A stretch of 39,399 nucleotides of DNA. Origin: Bacteroidales bacterium UBA3289. Its GTDB lineage: Bacteria > Bacteroidota > Bacteroidia > Bacteroidales > UBA932. A model generated the notes under the pieces. That model did not search any database and was not told the origin of the DNA. It saw nothing but the letters and a program-made list of their open reading frames with translations. Positions within the stretch are counted from its first letter, which is position 1. Each line of letters opens with the position of its first letter. This document shows, one piece after another, positions 32,101 to 39,399 of the stretch. The translations under genes and the position numbers were made by a program. The DNA lies in assembly GCA_002361625.1 (NCBI GenBank), contig DETL01000017.1:1-39399 (forward strand), given 5' to 3'.

Positions 32101-34373
32101 TAGCGCAGCGGGACATCAATCTTGTTGCCGTCGCTGTTGTTCACCTCCATCCGGATGCGGGCGACATCTTCCGTCGCGATATATTTGGCCGGTTCCGGAC
32201 GCCAGCGCCCGCCGACGAAGCGGGTCGGACGGTAGGCGTCCTTTTCCTCCATCGTCACGAATTCGCCCTCGGCGTCATTTTCCATGGACAGGGAGACGGT
32301 GATATCGTCGCTGACATAGACCCCGGCGCCGAATTCCTGCATTTCGCCGGTGGCATCGGTCACGGTGACGCCGATGCTGTACCAGCCGGTTTCCTCCGCC
32401 TTGAAGGAGAAGGTGAAAGTGCCGTCGGCTGCCGGGGTAACCGTATCCTCGAGCACCACGCTTCCCCATCGGTCCACTTTCACGGCCAGGGAGGCGCCGG
32501 TCAGGCCATGGCCGGAATAGCTCCTCACCTTTCCGGAAACCACCACTTCGTCACCCTTCAGGTACAACTTGTCATTCTTGTCGAAGGACAGGGAGAATGT
32601 GGGCAGGACGAACTCGTCCACCCGGAAGTCGTCCGTGGCGAGGTGCTTCTTCCCGGAGGTCACCTGGATATTGAAGTATCCGTTCTTCTCCCCCTTCGGG
32701 AGGGTGAAGGAGCCGGATACGGAACCATAGGCATTGGTTTTCAGCTTCAGACGCTCGATGGCCTTGCCCTCGGTATTGAACAGGGACACCTGTACTTCCT
32801 CATTCGGGACGACAGCGACACGGTCCACCAGGTTGCCCTTGTACACCACGGCCTTGAACTGAAGGACGTCGCCGGGGTTGTAGGCGCCGCGGTCCTTATA
32901 GATATTGCAGTACAGGCCGTCGGCATGGTCATACCGGTCGGAATCCGAACCGTAGGCATGGACCGAGACCTTCTGGCTGGCGCGGAGGTTCTTCCCGGAG
33001 CCCGTCTCGGCGGAGAGTGCGTAATAGACATTCCGGTTCCGGGCAATGGTCTCGCGGAATATTGCAGGCAGGAGCGTGAACCCGTCCAGGCGGACGGTCT
33101 CGCTCAGGACCTGCGTATCTCCTTTCCAGAGAATCAGTTTCACCTTGTCCAGGGGCTTGCCGGAAATATAGTCGGCCACATAGGCGGTGTAGCCCTTGTT
33201 TTCACGGAGGGTTGCCAGGGAAAGCGTGTGCTGGTTGTAATAAGCCGATGCGTTGGTTTTCCCGTTCACGGCTTCCACGGAATAGGAGCCGTCACCGAGT
33301 TCCGGGAGTGCGACCCGGACGGTGTCCATCACATAGAAACTGCCGGCGGGATTGGTAAGATTCCAGGTCTTGAGGGTTTTCTTGTCCTGCCGGAGCGTCA
33401 GGGTGGCCTTGTCCAGGTTCCGGAAGGTCACCACCACGTCCCTGCCCAGGACCCGGATGCCCAGGGACTTGGAGGTCAATGCCTTCGCGAGGCCTTTCAC
33501 CTGCTCGCAGCCCTTGACGACTTTCGCGTTGTCACCGCGGAAAGCGGCGCGTTCTTTCTCATAGTCCTGGCACTGGCGGTAAAGGGCCTGGAAAGCGGCC
33601 TGCCCGGCCTTTTCCTCGTTCAGTCGGTCGAACTCCATCCGGAGAAGGTCCTGTCTGGGCCAGAGGGCGACGGCCTGCCCGGCATAATCCTTCACCACCT
33701 TCTCCATGGCCTGCTTGCGCAGGGGTTTCGAACTGATCCGGGATGCCTTGTAATAAGCCAGATAGCCCGCTCCGGGATGCCGTCCGGCCACTTCCTGTCC
33801 CAGGGCCTGGCAGATCTCGTCCTTTTCCGCATCATCCCAGTAACGGTTCCCGACCAGTTCCCACAGGACATACTCATAATCGGTGGCGACAAAGTCTTTC
33901 ATGGCCCCGCCCATCAGATTTCCGATATTCCGATACAAGGACGGATGGTGCCCGGTGCGGAAGGCATCGGCCCGGGGCTTCACATAGGCCCAGCGGGCAT
34001 CCGTGGGTTCGCCGCCGTAATCCCCCATCCAGAGGAAGGTGACCATGGGCTCGGCGAAGTCTTCCACCTCCTTCCGAAGGTTCGTGCGCAGTTCCTCGCG
34101 CTTTTTCCAGTCCCGGCGCTGCACCGTCTCCACATACTTCGTGGCGGCGTCATAAAAGTCCGCCGGAAGGTGCTGTTTCTGCGCCTGGGTCTTGATCTGG
34201 GCAAGGATCTCCGCCTCCGTCTGGGGGCGGTCGGCCTTTACGGCCGCATCATACTGTTTCCACAGGGCGGTCAGTACATGGCCGTCCGGGTCCGCGGCAG
34301 GATTGGCATTCATCATAGGGGCAATCAACAAGGAAACGACGGCCGCAAGGGCTGTCCGGAAATATCTTTTCAT
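29124..34373 (-). CDS. Large alpha-2-macroglobulin-like protein without thioester
   Basis: 1749-residue exported protein with a Sec signal peptide (MKRYFRTALAAVVSLLIAPMMNA) and no lipobox. A helical N-terminal region (to about 330) is followed by many MG beta-sandwich domains (QFKAVVYKGNLVDRVAVVP, YNPGDVLQFK). A central macroglobulin core contains LSTYYVAVYAHDKGMRNAYVREEMVVSVP, and a toroid domain follows (RNADGGFGWFEGMTSSAIMTATVLSRF). The CxEQ thioester is absent, so covalent trapping is not expected. The ATG at 34373 is used; a TTG two codons upstream is possible but unnecessary. It lies 54 bases downstream of folC and may be co-transcribed. It is distinct in architecture from the lipoprotein homologue at 20423. 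Confidence 0.85.
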   Translation of the reverse strand: MKRYFRTALAAVVSLLIAPMMNANPAADPDGHVLTALWKQYDAAVKADRPQTEAEILAQIKTQAQKQHLPADFYDAATKYVETVQRRDWKKREELRTNLRKEVEDFAEPMVTFLWMGDYGGEPTDARWAYVKPRADAFRTGHHPSLYRNIGNLMGGAMKDFVATDYEYVLWELVGNRYWDDAEKDEICQALGQEVAGRHPGAGYLAYYKASRISSKPLRKQAMEKVVKDYAGQAVALWPRQDLLRMEFDRLNEEKAGQAAFQALYRQCQDYEKERAAFRGDNAKVVKGCEQVKGLAKALTSKSLGIRVLGRDVVVTFRNLDKATLTLRQDKKTLKTWNLTNPAGSFYVMDTVRVALPELGDGSYSVEAVNGKTNASAYYNQHTLSLATLRENKGYTAYVADYISGKPLDKVKLILWKGDTQVLSETVRLDGFTLLPAIFRETIARNRNVYYALSAETGSGKNLRASQKVSVHAYGSDSDRYDHADGLYCNIYKDRGAYNPGDVLQFKAVVYKGNLVDRVAVVPNEEVQVSLFNTEGKAIERLKLKTNAYGSVSGSFTLPKGEKNGYFNIQVTSGKKHLATDDFRVDEFVLPTFSLSFDKNDKLYLKGDEVVVSGKVRSYSGHGLTGASLAVKVDRWGSVVLEDTVTPAADGTFTFSFKAEETGWYSIGVTVTDATGEMQEFGAGVYVSDDITVSLSMENDAEGEFVTMEEKDAYRPTRFVGGRWRPEPAKYIATEDVARIRMEVNNSDGNKIDVPLRYMLYAEDSTLVRKGTAASGEVVAIDLKGIPDGLYSLHAEAAERGARDDADCKILKLTPGSRVLDAPVRRVFLTGPKDVAMGEKIHLTMGTADGAEYAIVTLFGKDRTVLESRKVILKGERAKDGSLLDIDLDYKPEWPDAVRLQVFYFKRGEAVTFDKEYSRARTRLALPLAFHRFTDKAFPGATCTLSLKTDPGVEALAAVYDKSIDAIAPNFWPIVTLREFSVPYVSVDAVCGRVNGDDPYADDLVYNESAPMALGAARDMKMMTRSTANAAMADAVEEEAVAFQMVEQKPGFDGGEDAPIRSKFETALTFQPHLVSDAAGDLSFTFKTSDKLSTYYVAVYAHDKGMRNAYVREEMVVSVPVKVAVVEPQFLYVGDTYEMAASVSSNTDKPVSGTLYLYTYPGSSWEGVEPVSVQRVALTVPAGGTESHRFPVRVPGVETLGFKAVFVADEFSDGVFLPVPVKKPVQALTEAHSAVLRSGMSRETLLAELRSRFVNVPASEASLTETTLLDLVKAAIPSKVEPAGKDVLSLSEAYYVRMLIQAKESQTLLEKVLACRNADGGFGWFEGMTSSAIMTATVLSRFAKLRDHGFEIPDLSSSVKFLDDKHFAAEMPYWCGYLTDAQYLFVRSLYPTVPFEVKPVTSEGKKRFAEFQKYVKGYLVPSAKDGRGLQGQIMAKARRVQTLLNLSGSSEGIALAKAWGVKLAARSRMESSLKADIASLKEYAVEHRDGGWYYPNAVMPWRGLLETEADAHALLCGLMQPYAPQISDGIRLWLMLQKETQKWDESPAFVDAITAVLDGSDEVLATSVVALTATYEKPFSGIKAAGNGFTIERRFFREKSEEKLYDDRSGKNDVVTVREEIRPGTPVAVGDKIIAEYRIWNAENRSFVRVDAFREAALRPVDQLSGHTGWGWWNRRRLTFTPQGYRNVKADRTEYYFDSFPEENTTLTEEFFVTQAGTFTAPVLTVESLYAPHYRANDAYHGVLSVESL

Positions 34374-34427
34374 ATACAAACGTTTCTACAGTCCCTCCCG
34401 TTCAACAACTGTACCACAGACGCCGTA

Positions 34428-35879
34428 CTACCGGAACAGGGGCAGGGCCTCGGCGACGACGAAAGCGGAGCCGCCGATGAATACGAGCGGGCGGACGGGT
34501 TTGGAGCCGGGGCGGTCGGTGGGGGCGGACAGGGTCTGGGAGAGTTGGAGGGCCATCTGGACGGCCTGGCGGACGGATCCGGCGGTGAAGGCGCGGACGG
34601 GCGGGGTGCCGGGACCGGCGGGACGGGCCGTCCGGGCATAGGCCGTATAGCGTTGCAGGACAGCGTCGGCCGGGAGGGCCCGGGGCGTGTCGGGAGCGGC
34701 GAAGATATAGGTGGCGTCGGCCGGCATGAGCGGCAGGATCCCGTCCAGGTCCTTGTCGGCCATCACGCCATAGACGATGATGAGCGAAGAGCAGCGGCCT
34801 TCCTCCACATAACGTTTCAACTGGGAGAAGTTGTAGGCGAGCGCCTGGGGATTGTGGCCGATGTCCGCGATGACGAAGGGAAGGTCGGAAAGCCGTTCCC
34901 AGCGGCCCCGGAAGCCGGTTCGGCGGGCGGCATGGGCCAGTCCGTCCACCACGGCCTGCGTGTCGGAAAGGGCCTTGAAGCCCGGGATTTCCTTCAGGAT
35001 GTCGATGGATGCGAGCACCGTCCGGAGGTTCTTCTCCTGCACGTCGGCCTGCAGGTCCATCTTCCGGAGGATCTCCTGCCGACGGTTCCACAGCGTCGGA
35101 CGCACCCGGTCGGCATAGGTCAGCGGGCACACCATCCAGGCATGATCGTCAAAGACCGGATCCGTCTCGGCATTGCTTTCCCCGACCACCGCAGGGACCC
35201 CGGGCTTGAAAATGCCGGCCTTCTCCCCCGCGATCGCCTCCAGGGTATCCCCCAGCAGGGCGCAGTGGTCCAGGCCGATGGTCGTGACCACCGACAGTTC
35301 CGGCTGCAGCACGTTCGTGGAATCCAGCCGTCCCCCGAGGCCCACCTCGATGACCGCCGCATCCACCCCCTCATCGGCAAACCACTTGAACGCCAGCCCC
35401 GTCGTAATTTCGAAGAACGACAGCTCCTGCTCCTCGAAATACGGCTTCCACTGCGTCAGGAAGTCAAATACGTACTGCTTGGGAATCAAGGCATACTCGG
35501 TTTCGGGAAGGGACGGGCTTTCCTCCGCGTCGCTTCGCGACCCAATACGGGCATATGCTCCGGAAAGCCCGTCCCTTCCCGAAACAATCCTCGCCCTTTC
35601 CCGGAAATCCAGCAGATGCGGAGAGGTATAGAGTCCGACCCGCAAACCACAGGAGGAAAGAGCCGATGCCAGCAGGGAGGAGACGGAACCCTTGCCGTTG
35701 GTGCCGGCGATATGGACGGACTTGAACGCACGTTCCGGATGGCCGAGGGCGGCGCAGAAAGCCTCCATGCGCTCCAGGCCCGGTTTGTATGCCGTGCCGA
35801 AGCCGGCCTTCTGGACCGACGGGAAACGCACGAATATGTCCTCCAACAGCTGCCCGTAGGCTCGCTCCGAAAACTCCAT
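34428..35879 (-). CDS. folC: Folylpolyglutamate/dihydrofolate synthase with in-frame insertion
   Basis: 483-residue FolC, which adds glutamate to folates and may make dihydrofolate. The P-loop GTNGKGS (59-65), YTSPHLLDFRER, EVGLGGRLDSTNV and the GHNPQA motif are present. Between ARIV and IPKQYV, where relatives have only a few residues, about 30 extra residues (99-127) are encoded by a palindromic element (35500-35585). The reading frame is kept and the catalytic motifs are intact, so the enzyme may still work. A second low-complexity stretch lies near the C-terminus (TARPAGPGTPPVRAF). Length exceeds the usual 420-440. Its promoter region is shared with the divergent PurL-like gene. Confidence 0.93.
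   Translation of the reverse strand: MEFSERAYGQLLEDIFVRFPSVQKAGFGTAYKPGLERMEAFCAALGHPERAFKSVHIAGTNGKGSVSSLLASALSSCGLRVGLYTSPHLLDFRERARIVSGRDGLSGAYARIGSRSDAEESPSLPETEYALIPKQYVFDFLTQWKPYFEEQELSFFEITTGLAFKWFADEGVDAAVIEVGLGGRLDSTNVLQPELSVVTTIGLDHCALLGDTLEAIAGEKAGIFKPGVPAVVGESNAETDPVFDDHAWMVCPLTYADRVRPTLWNRRQEILRKMDLQADVQEKNLRTVLASIDILKEIPGFKALSDTQAVVDGLAHAARRTGFRGRWERLSDLPFVIADIGHNPQALAYNFSQLKRYVEEGRCSSLIIVYGVMADKDLDGILPLMPADATYIFAAPDTPRALPADAVLQRYTAYARTARPAGPGTPPVRAFTAGSVRQAVQMALQLSQTLSAPTDRPGSKPVRPLVFIGGSAFVVAEALPLFR
35500..35585. repeat. 86-bp palindromic element inserted in folC
   Basis: A perfect 24-bp inverted repeat has its left arm at 35500-35523 (GTTTCGGGAAGGGACGGGCT then TTCC) and its right arm at 35562-35585. 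The 38-bp centre contains a small hairpin (GTCGC-TTC-GCGAC, 35529-35541) and the palindrome GCATATGC (35551-35558). The element is open in the folC frame and also on the opposite strand. The structure suggests a MITE- or REPIN-like mobile hairpin. No other copy is visible in this window, and I could not identify a clear target-site duplication. Confidence 0.8.
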
Positions 35880-35891
35880 CCTGGTGAATTT

Positions 35892-35922
35892 TTTGATTTC
35901 ATCACAAATTTACCTATTTTTG
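35892..35922 (+). promoter_or_regulatory. Promoter of the PurL-like/PhoH pair
   Basis: TTTG (35892-35895) is followed after 19 bases by TATTTTTG (35915-35922), a full consensus match. The ATG follows at 35944. Confidence 0.75.
35905..35912 (-). promoter_or_regulatory. -7 box of folC
   Basis: On the minus strand TAAATTTG lies 25 bases upstream of the folC ATG and inside the spacer of the divergent promoter. At the -33 distance there is TTTT rather than TTTG. The overlap suggests mutual interference between folC and the PurL-like gene. Confidence 0.55.
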
Positions 35923-35943
35923 GACAGAAATAAAAACGGATCC

Positions 35944-37068
35944 ATGGCCGACAAAGCCCCCAACTTATACGACAGCTTCATCATCGACGGTATCCAGCAG
36001 CTACTTACGCCTGCCGGTCTGCTGCAGGAATGCACCCTGCCCGGTGCCCTTCCGCCGCAGGCCGCCGGCGAAACGGTCGCCGACGAAACCGTGGACATCG
36101 CCCCCACTCCCTTCGATTTCAAGGACGGGGAAATCAATGCCTATGCCGATGCCGTCGCCGCCCTGCCCCGTCCGCCGTTTCCCCTGCCGTTTGCCGGTCC
36201 CCTGACCAAGGCACGCGTAGCAAAATCGCTCCTGGACGCGGTCTGGATGGGCGGTCATTTCCGGCTCGGGGACCTCACGCTGAAGGCCGACTGGCGGTGG
36301 AACCTCGGGACGATTGGCAACGGAGCCGCCTTCTATGCTTCGGTGGAGGCCGCGGCCGAATACATCGACGCTCTGGGAATCAAACTGTCCGAGATCAAGA
36401 CCTCCGGCGGCCCCTGTTCCGTCTCTTTCAAGGCCACGACGACCGCGGAAGAAGATGCGCCGGACGAGGAGGAAAGCCTCATCCGGGAATTCCCTTTCCG
36501 CACGGCCAATCCCCGCATCTCCCGCCGCCGGCGCTGTCCGGCGACCATCCAGGGCGAGGCTTCGGACTGGCTCATCTACATTCCCCTGGACACCTGTGAC
36601 TACCGGCTGGGCGGGTCCCTGCTGGCCGCTGCGACGGGCGCCCGGAGAGGAACGGCCCCGGACGTGGGGGACGCGGACTATTTCATCGACGGATACGAAG
36701 TTATCCGGGAGCTGGTGGAGGACGGCATCGTCAAGGCCGGCGCTACGGTTCTCGAAGGCGGCCTGATGACGGCCCTGCGGGGAATGGCCGCCACCCACGG
36801 CGCCGAGATCTCCGTCAACGACATCTGCCGCGCCTGCGGCGGGGAGCTCCAGGTCCGCGTACTGTTCGGCGAAGTCCCGGGCGTCGTGATCCAGATCGCC
36901 GACATCGACTACGACTATGTGGATGCCGAACTGCTCCTGCAGGACATCGCCTACTATCCCCTGGGGCATCCCGTCCCTTCCACCCCGGGCGTTTCCGTCC
37001 TTTCCGGCGGCAACAGCATCACCGGCATCCTCGAATCCCTCATGAATTCCCTGGAAGGGGAAGATTGA
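35944..37068 (+). CDS. Stand-alone PurL/AIR-synthase-like protein
   Basis: 374-residue cytoplasmic protein. The C-terminal half resembles the AIRS_C domain of phosphoribosylformylglycinamidine synthase: YRLGGSLLAAATG, then VIRELVEDGIVKAGATVLEGGLMTALRGMA (compare HDVSEGGLAVAL) and LFGEVPGVVIQI. The N-terminal part (VAKSLLDAVWMGGHFRLGDL) may derive from the same fold. The usual His-Asp of the HDVSEGG motif is replaced by Ala-Thr, so FGAM synthase activity is doubtful. A full PurL is over 1200 residues. I do not know its function. The ATG at 35944 follows a strong promoter. PhoH begins 15 bases after its stop. Confidence 0.65.
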   Translation: MADKAPNLYDSFIIDGIQQLLTPAGLLQECTLPGALPPQAAGETVADETVDIAPTPFDFKDGEINAYADAVAALPRPPFPLPFAGPLTKARVAKSLLDAVWMGGHFRLGDLTLKADWRWNLGTIGNGAAFYASVEAAAEYIDALGIKLSEIKTSGGPCSVSFKATTTAEEDAPDEEESLIREFPFRTANPRISRRRRCPATIQGEASDWLIYIPLDTCDYRLGGSLLAAATGARRGTAPDVGDADYFIDGYEVIRELVEDGIVKAGATVLEGGLMTALRGMAATHGAEISVNDICRACGGELQVRVLFGEVPGVVIQIADIDYDYVDAELLLQDIAYYPLGHPVPSTPGVSVLSGGNSITGILESLMNSLEGED

Positions 37069-37083
37069 CAATAGTTTACGAAC

Positions 37084-38409
37084 ATGGCAAAGATTTTCGT
37101 CCTCGACACCAACATCATCCTCCACGATTACCACTGCATCCGGCATTTCCAGGAAAACGACCTGGTGATCCCCATCGCCGTCATCGAGGAGCTGGACAAG
37201 TTCAAGAAAGGGAACGATGCGCTCTCCTTCAACGCCCGCGCCTTCATGCGGGAGCTGAACAAGCTCACCGACAAGAAGGAATTCGGTCCGGAAGGAATCG
37301 CCCTCGGGAAGCGGCTCGGCCGGCTCAAGATCGAGCCCAACCACCCTTTTTCGCCCGAGTTCGCGGACCTTTTCAAGGATGACACGCAGGACCACCGGAT
37401 CTTGTCCACGGCCATGTGGGTGCGGGATACCCATCCGGATCGTTTCGTTGCGCTCGTCACCAAGGATATCAACCTGAGGCTCAAGGCGAAAGCCGCCGGC
37501 ATGGTGGCTCAGGACTACATGACCGGCCGGGTAAAGGACGAGATCCTCTACGACCTGGAGAAAGAGGTCATGACAGTGGATGCGGACCCGATGGTGGTCC
37601 AGCAGCTCGCCTATGGGCAGGACAACAGCATCGAGTGGAAGGAAGTGGCCCAGAAGGAGCCCAAGGCCAACCAGCTGTTCAAGTTCGACCTGGGCGGCAC
37701 GACGGTCTGCGCCCGCTACGACACGGACCGGGACCGGATCGTCCTCGTACGGACGAAGGAGGCCTACGGCATCCGCCCCTTGAACGACGAACAGCGTTTC
37801 GCCCTGGACGCCTGCCTGAATCCCGACATTCCGCTGGTCTCCCTGACCGGCGGGGCCGGTACCGGCAAGACCCTCATCGCCCTGGCGGCAGCCCTGGAAC
37901 AGGAAAAGGACTTCGACCAGATCATCCTGAGCCGGCCCACCGTCGTGCTCGGCGGGCAGGACATCGGCTTCCTCCCCGGCGACCAGAAGAGCAAGATGAG
38001 TCCGTACATCCAGCCGCTCATGGACAACCTGGACGTGATCAAACGCTGCTTCCGGCCCGGGTCCAAGCAGGCCCTCCGGATCGAGTCCATGCTCAAGGAC
38101 GAGAAACTCCTCATCTCTCCCCTCGCCTACATCCGCGGCCGCTCCCTCGGGAAAGTGTTCTTCATTGTCGATGAAGCCCAGAACCTCACCCCGCACGAGG
38201 TCAAGACCATCATCACCCGCGCCGGCGAAGGGACGAAGATGGTGTTCACGGGCGATATTTTCCAGATCGACCAGCCCTATCTGGACCAGTGGTCCAACGG
38301 CCTCACCCACCTCGGGGAGAAGATGAACGGACAGCGTCTGTTCCAGCATGTCTTCCTTCGGAAGGGCGAGCGCTCGGAGCTTTCCGAGATCGCCGCGAAG
38401 CTTTTGTAA
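37084..38409 (+). CDS. PIN-PhoH fusion ATPase (PhoH2 type)
   Basis: 441-residue fusion of an N-terminal PIN ribonuclease domain and a C-terminal PhoH P-loop ATPase. The PIN part starts VLDTNIILHD (Asp8, Asn10) and has acidic residues in VIEELDKF and LVTKDINLRLKA. The PhoH part has Walker A GGAGTGKT (256-263), the RPTVVLGGQDIGFLPG loop and Walker B VDEAQNLTPHEV (about 362). Such proteins are reported as RNA helicase-nucleases. It follows the PurL-like gene by 15 bases and is probably co-transcribed. The length and motifs are complete. No antitoxin-like partner is present. Confidence 0.93.
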   Translation: MAKIFVLDTNIILHDYHCIRHFQENDLVIPIAVIEELDKFKKGNDALSFNARAFMRELNKLTDKKEFGPEGIALGKRLGRLKIEPNHPFSPEFADLFKDDTQDHRILSTAMWVRDTHPDRFVALVTKDINLRLKAKAAGMVAQDYMTGRVKDEILYDLEKEVMTVDADPMVVQQLAYGQDNSIEWKEVAQKEPKANQLFKFDLGGTTVCARYDTDRDRIVLVRTKEAYGIRPLNDEQRFALDACLNPDIPLVSLTGGAGTGKTLIALAAALEQEKDFDQIILSRPTVVLGGQDIGFLPGDQKSKMSPYIQPLMDNLDVIKRCFRPGSKQALRIESMLKDEKLLISPLAYIRGRSLGKVFFIVDEAQNLTPHEVKTIITRAGEGTKMVFTGDIFQIDQPYLDQWSNGLTHLGEKMNGQRLFQHVFLRKGERSELSEIAAKLL

Positions 38410-38428
38410 GGCCCGCCTACATATTTTA

Positions 38429-38460
38429 TTGGTTTTTCCGCAGATTTTATTGTAAATTTG
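38429..38460 (+). promoter_or_regulatory. Promoter of ppdK
   Basis: TTG (38429-38431) is followed after 21 bases by TAAATTTG (38453-38460), a good -7 box. The ATG is at 38516, giving a leader of about 50 bases containing A/T-rich sequence (AAAATAAATTTATTC). No terminator hairpin is visible between phoH and this promoter. Confidence 0.65.
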
Positions 38461-38515
38461 CGGGATTGTTTCGTTACGAAAATAAATTTATTCAATAACT
38501 AATCAAAGACGTACA

Positions 38516-39399
38516 ATGGAAGAAATCAAGAAAAGAGTCTATCGTTTCGGTGGAAAGACCGCTGAAGGCGACGGCAAGATGCGCGAGCTCCTCGGCGGCA
38601 AGGGTGCGAACCTCGCCGAAATGAACCTCCTCGGGATGCCGGTTCCCGCCGGTTTCACGATCACGACCGAATGCTGCACCGAGTACTACCGTCTCGGTGG
38701 CGGATATACTCCGGAACTCAAGGCGGAGGTCGCTGCCGCCCTCGAGGCCACGGAAAAGATCATGGGCAAGAAGTTCGGCGACGCGAAGGACCCGCTCCTC
38801 GTGAGCTGCCGCTCCGGCGCCCGTTCCTCCATGCCGGGCATGATGGACACGATCCTCAACATCGGTCTGTGCTCCAAGACTATCCCGGGCCTCATCGAGA
38901 AGACCCAGAACCCCCGTTTCGTCTATGACGCCTACCGCCGTCTCATCATGATGTACTCCGACGTCGTCATGGAGAAGGCCGAGGGCATCGAGCCCGAGGA
39001 CGGCCAGGGCATCCGCCAGCAGCTGGACCGCATGATGCAGGATGTCAAGGACGCGAAGGGTTACAAGAGCGATACCGAACTCACCGCCGAAGAGCTGAAG
39101 GACCTCGCCGAGGCCTTCAAGGTGCGGATCAAGGAAGTCCTGGGTGTCGAATTCCCGGACGATGCGAAGGCCCAGCTGTGGGGTTCCATCGGCGGCGTGT
39201 TCAAGTCCTGGAACGGCAAGCGCGCCATCCGTTACCGCCAGATCGAGCACATTCCGGATGACTGGGGCACGGCTGTGAACGTCCAGTCCATGGTGTTCGG
39301 AAACATGGGCGACACCTCCGCCACCGGCGTGGCCTTCTCCCGCAACCCGGCCAACGGTGACAACAAGTTCTACGGCGAGTGGCTCATCAACGCCCAGGG
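38516..39399 (+). CDS. ppdK: Pyruvate, phosphate dikinase, 5' part
   Basis: First 294 codons of a gene that continues beyond the right edge. It matches the N-terminal nucleotide-binding domain of PPDK, which interconverts pyruvate, ATP and phosphate with PEP, AMP and pyrophosphate. The start KKRVYRFGGKTAEGDGKMRELLGGKGANLAEM, the LLVSCRSGARSSMPGMMDTILNIG segment and TGVAFSRNPANGDN are characteristic. PEP synthase is less likely because of the GARSSMPGMMDT segment. The ATG at 38516 is the first after the promoter and gives the normal N-terminus. The phosphohistidine and PEP-binding domains lie outside the window. Confidence 0.96.
   Translation, partial: MEEIKKRVYRFGGKTAEGDGKMRELLGGKGANLAEMNLLGMPVPAGFTITTECCTEYYRLGGGYTPELKAEVAAALEATEKIMGKKFGDAKDPLLVSCRSGARSSMPGMMDTILNIGLCSKTIPGLIEKTQNPRFVYDAYRRLIMMYSDVVMEKAEGIEPEDGQGIRQQLDRMMQDVKDAKGYKSDTELTAEELKDLAEAFKVRIKEVLGVEFPDDAKAQLWGSIGGVFKSWNGKRAIRYRQIEHIPDDWGTAVNVQSMVFGNMGDTSATGVAFSRNPANGDNKFYGEWLINAQ

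Noticed and set aside
29124..34379. TTG start codon at 34379 for the large macroglobulin-like protein
   Set aside because: An ATG two codons later begins a standard signal peptide, so the TTG is unnecessary.
30678..35933. 1751-codon open frame antisense to the macroglobulin-like gene and folC
   Set aside because: It mirrors real genes with complete domains on the minus strand. Its translation is Gly/Val/His-rich, without domains, and reflects GC-rich codon use that leaves few antisense stops.
1..39399. CRISPR arrays, tRNA genes, insertion sequences or prophage genes
   Set aside because: I read for repeats with regular spacing, cloverleaf-like segments and transposase or integrase motifs and saw none; a tRNA or IS search program would be the decisive test.

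Overview
The window is about 39.4 kb of GC-rich, gene-dense chromosome from a member of the Bacteroidota, most likely a Bacteroidales species. Three things point there: repeated -33/-7 promoters of the form TTTG-N19/20-TAnnTTTG, starts without Shine-Dalgarno sequences, and typical gene families (lipoprotein GH2, Omp85-like barrel, paired PBP1C and alpha-2-macroglobulin, PIN-PhoH, ppdK). The sulfonolipid-type genes and high GC would fit an Alistipes/Rikenellaceae-like gut anaerobe, but no rRNA is present to confirm this.

Layout. At 1-130 a canonical promoter fires leftward out of the window. Positions 130-2433 hold a GH2 lipoprotein and a small exported protein. Positions 2500-4391 are groES-groEL, with a distinctive control region (4421-4495) shared with a divergent DUF3737 gene and a MalY/PatB-type aminotransferase (4547-6644). 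A bidirectional terminator separates these from an outer-membrane barrel gene (6700-8058).

The centre (8147-20345, minus strand) is one apparent 12-gene operon whose genes overlap or lie at most 26 bases apart. In transcription order it encodes a two-domain VOC protein, an AOS-family acyltransferase, a short-chain reductase, HdrC-, HdrB-, HdrA- and HdrC-like proteins, a membrane HdrE/HdrD-type fusion, a cysteate synthase, a YeiH-family transporter, a 94-residue membrane protein and a DUF2264 protein. Cysteate synthase, acyltransferase and reductase are the expected steps from phosphoserine plus sulfite to cysteate, 3-ketocapnine and capnine, the base of bacterial sulfonolipids. The embedded Hdr-like set has the order C1-B1-A-C2-(E)B2, resembling sulfur-oxidising sHdr loci. 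It could supply sulfite or couple the pathway to the quinone pool. This is the most interesting system in the window.

To the right, a divergent promoter drives an alpha-2-macroglobulin lipoprotein with a CTEQ thioester motif and a PBP1C. These converge, with overlapping ends, on an alkaline phosphatase. Behind it lie a second macroglobulin-like protein without a thioester and folC, which carries an in-frame insertion made of a 24-bp perfect inverted repeat. Divergent from folC are a stand-alone PurL-like protein and a PIN-PhoH ATPase, followed by the start of ppdK, cut by the window edge. I saw no tRNA, CRISPR array, transposase or phage gene, and no gene-free stretch above 300 bases.
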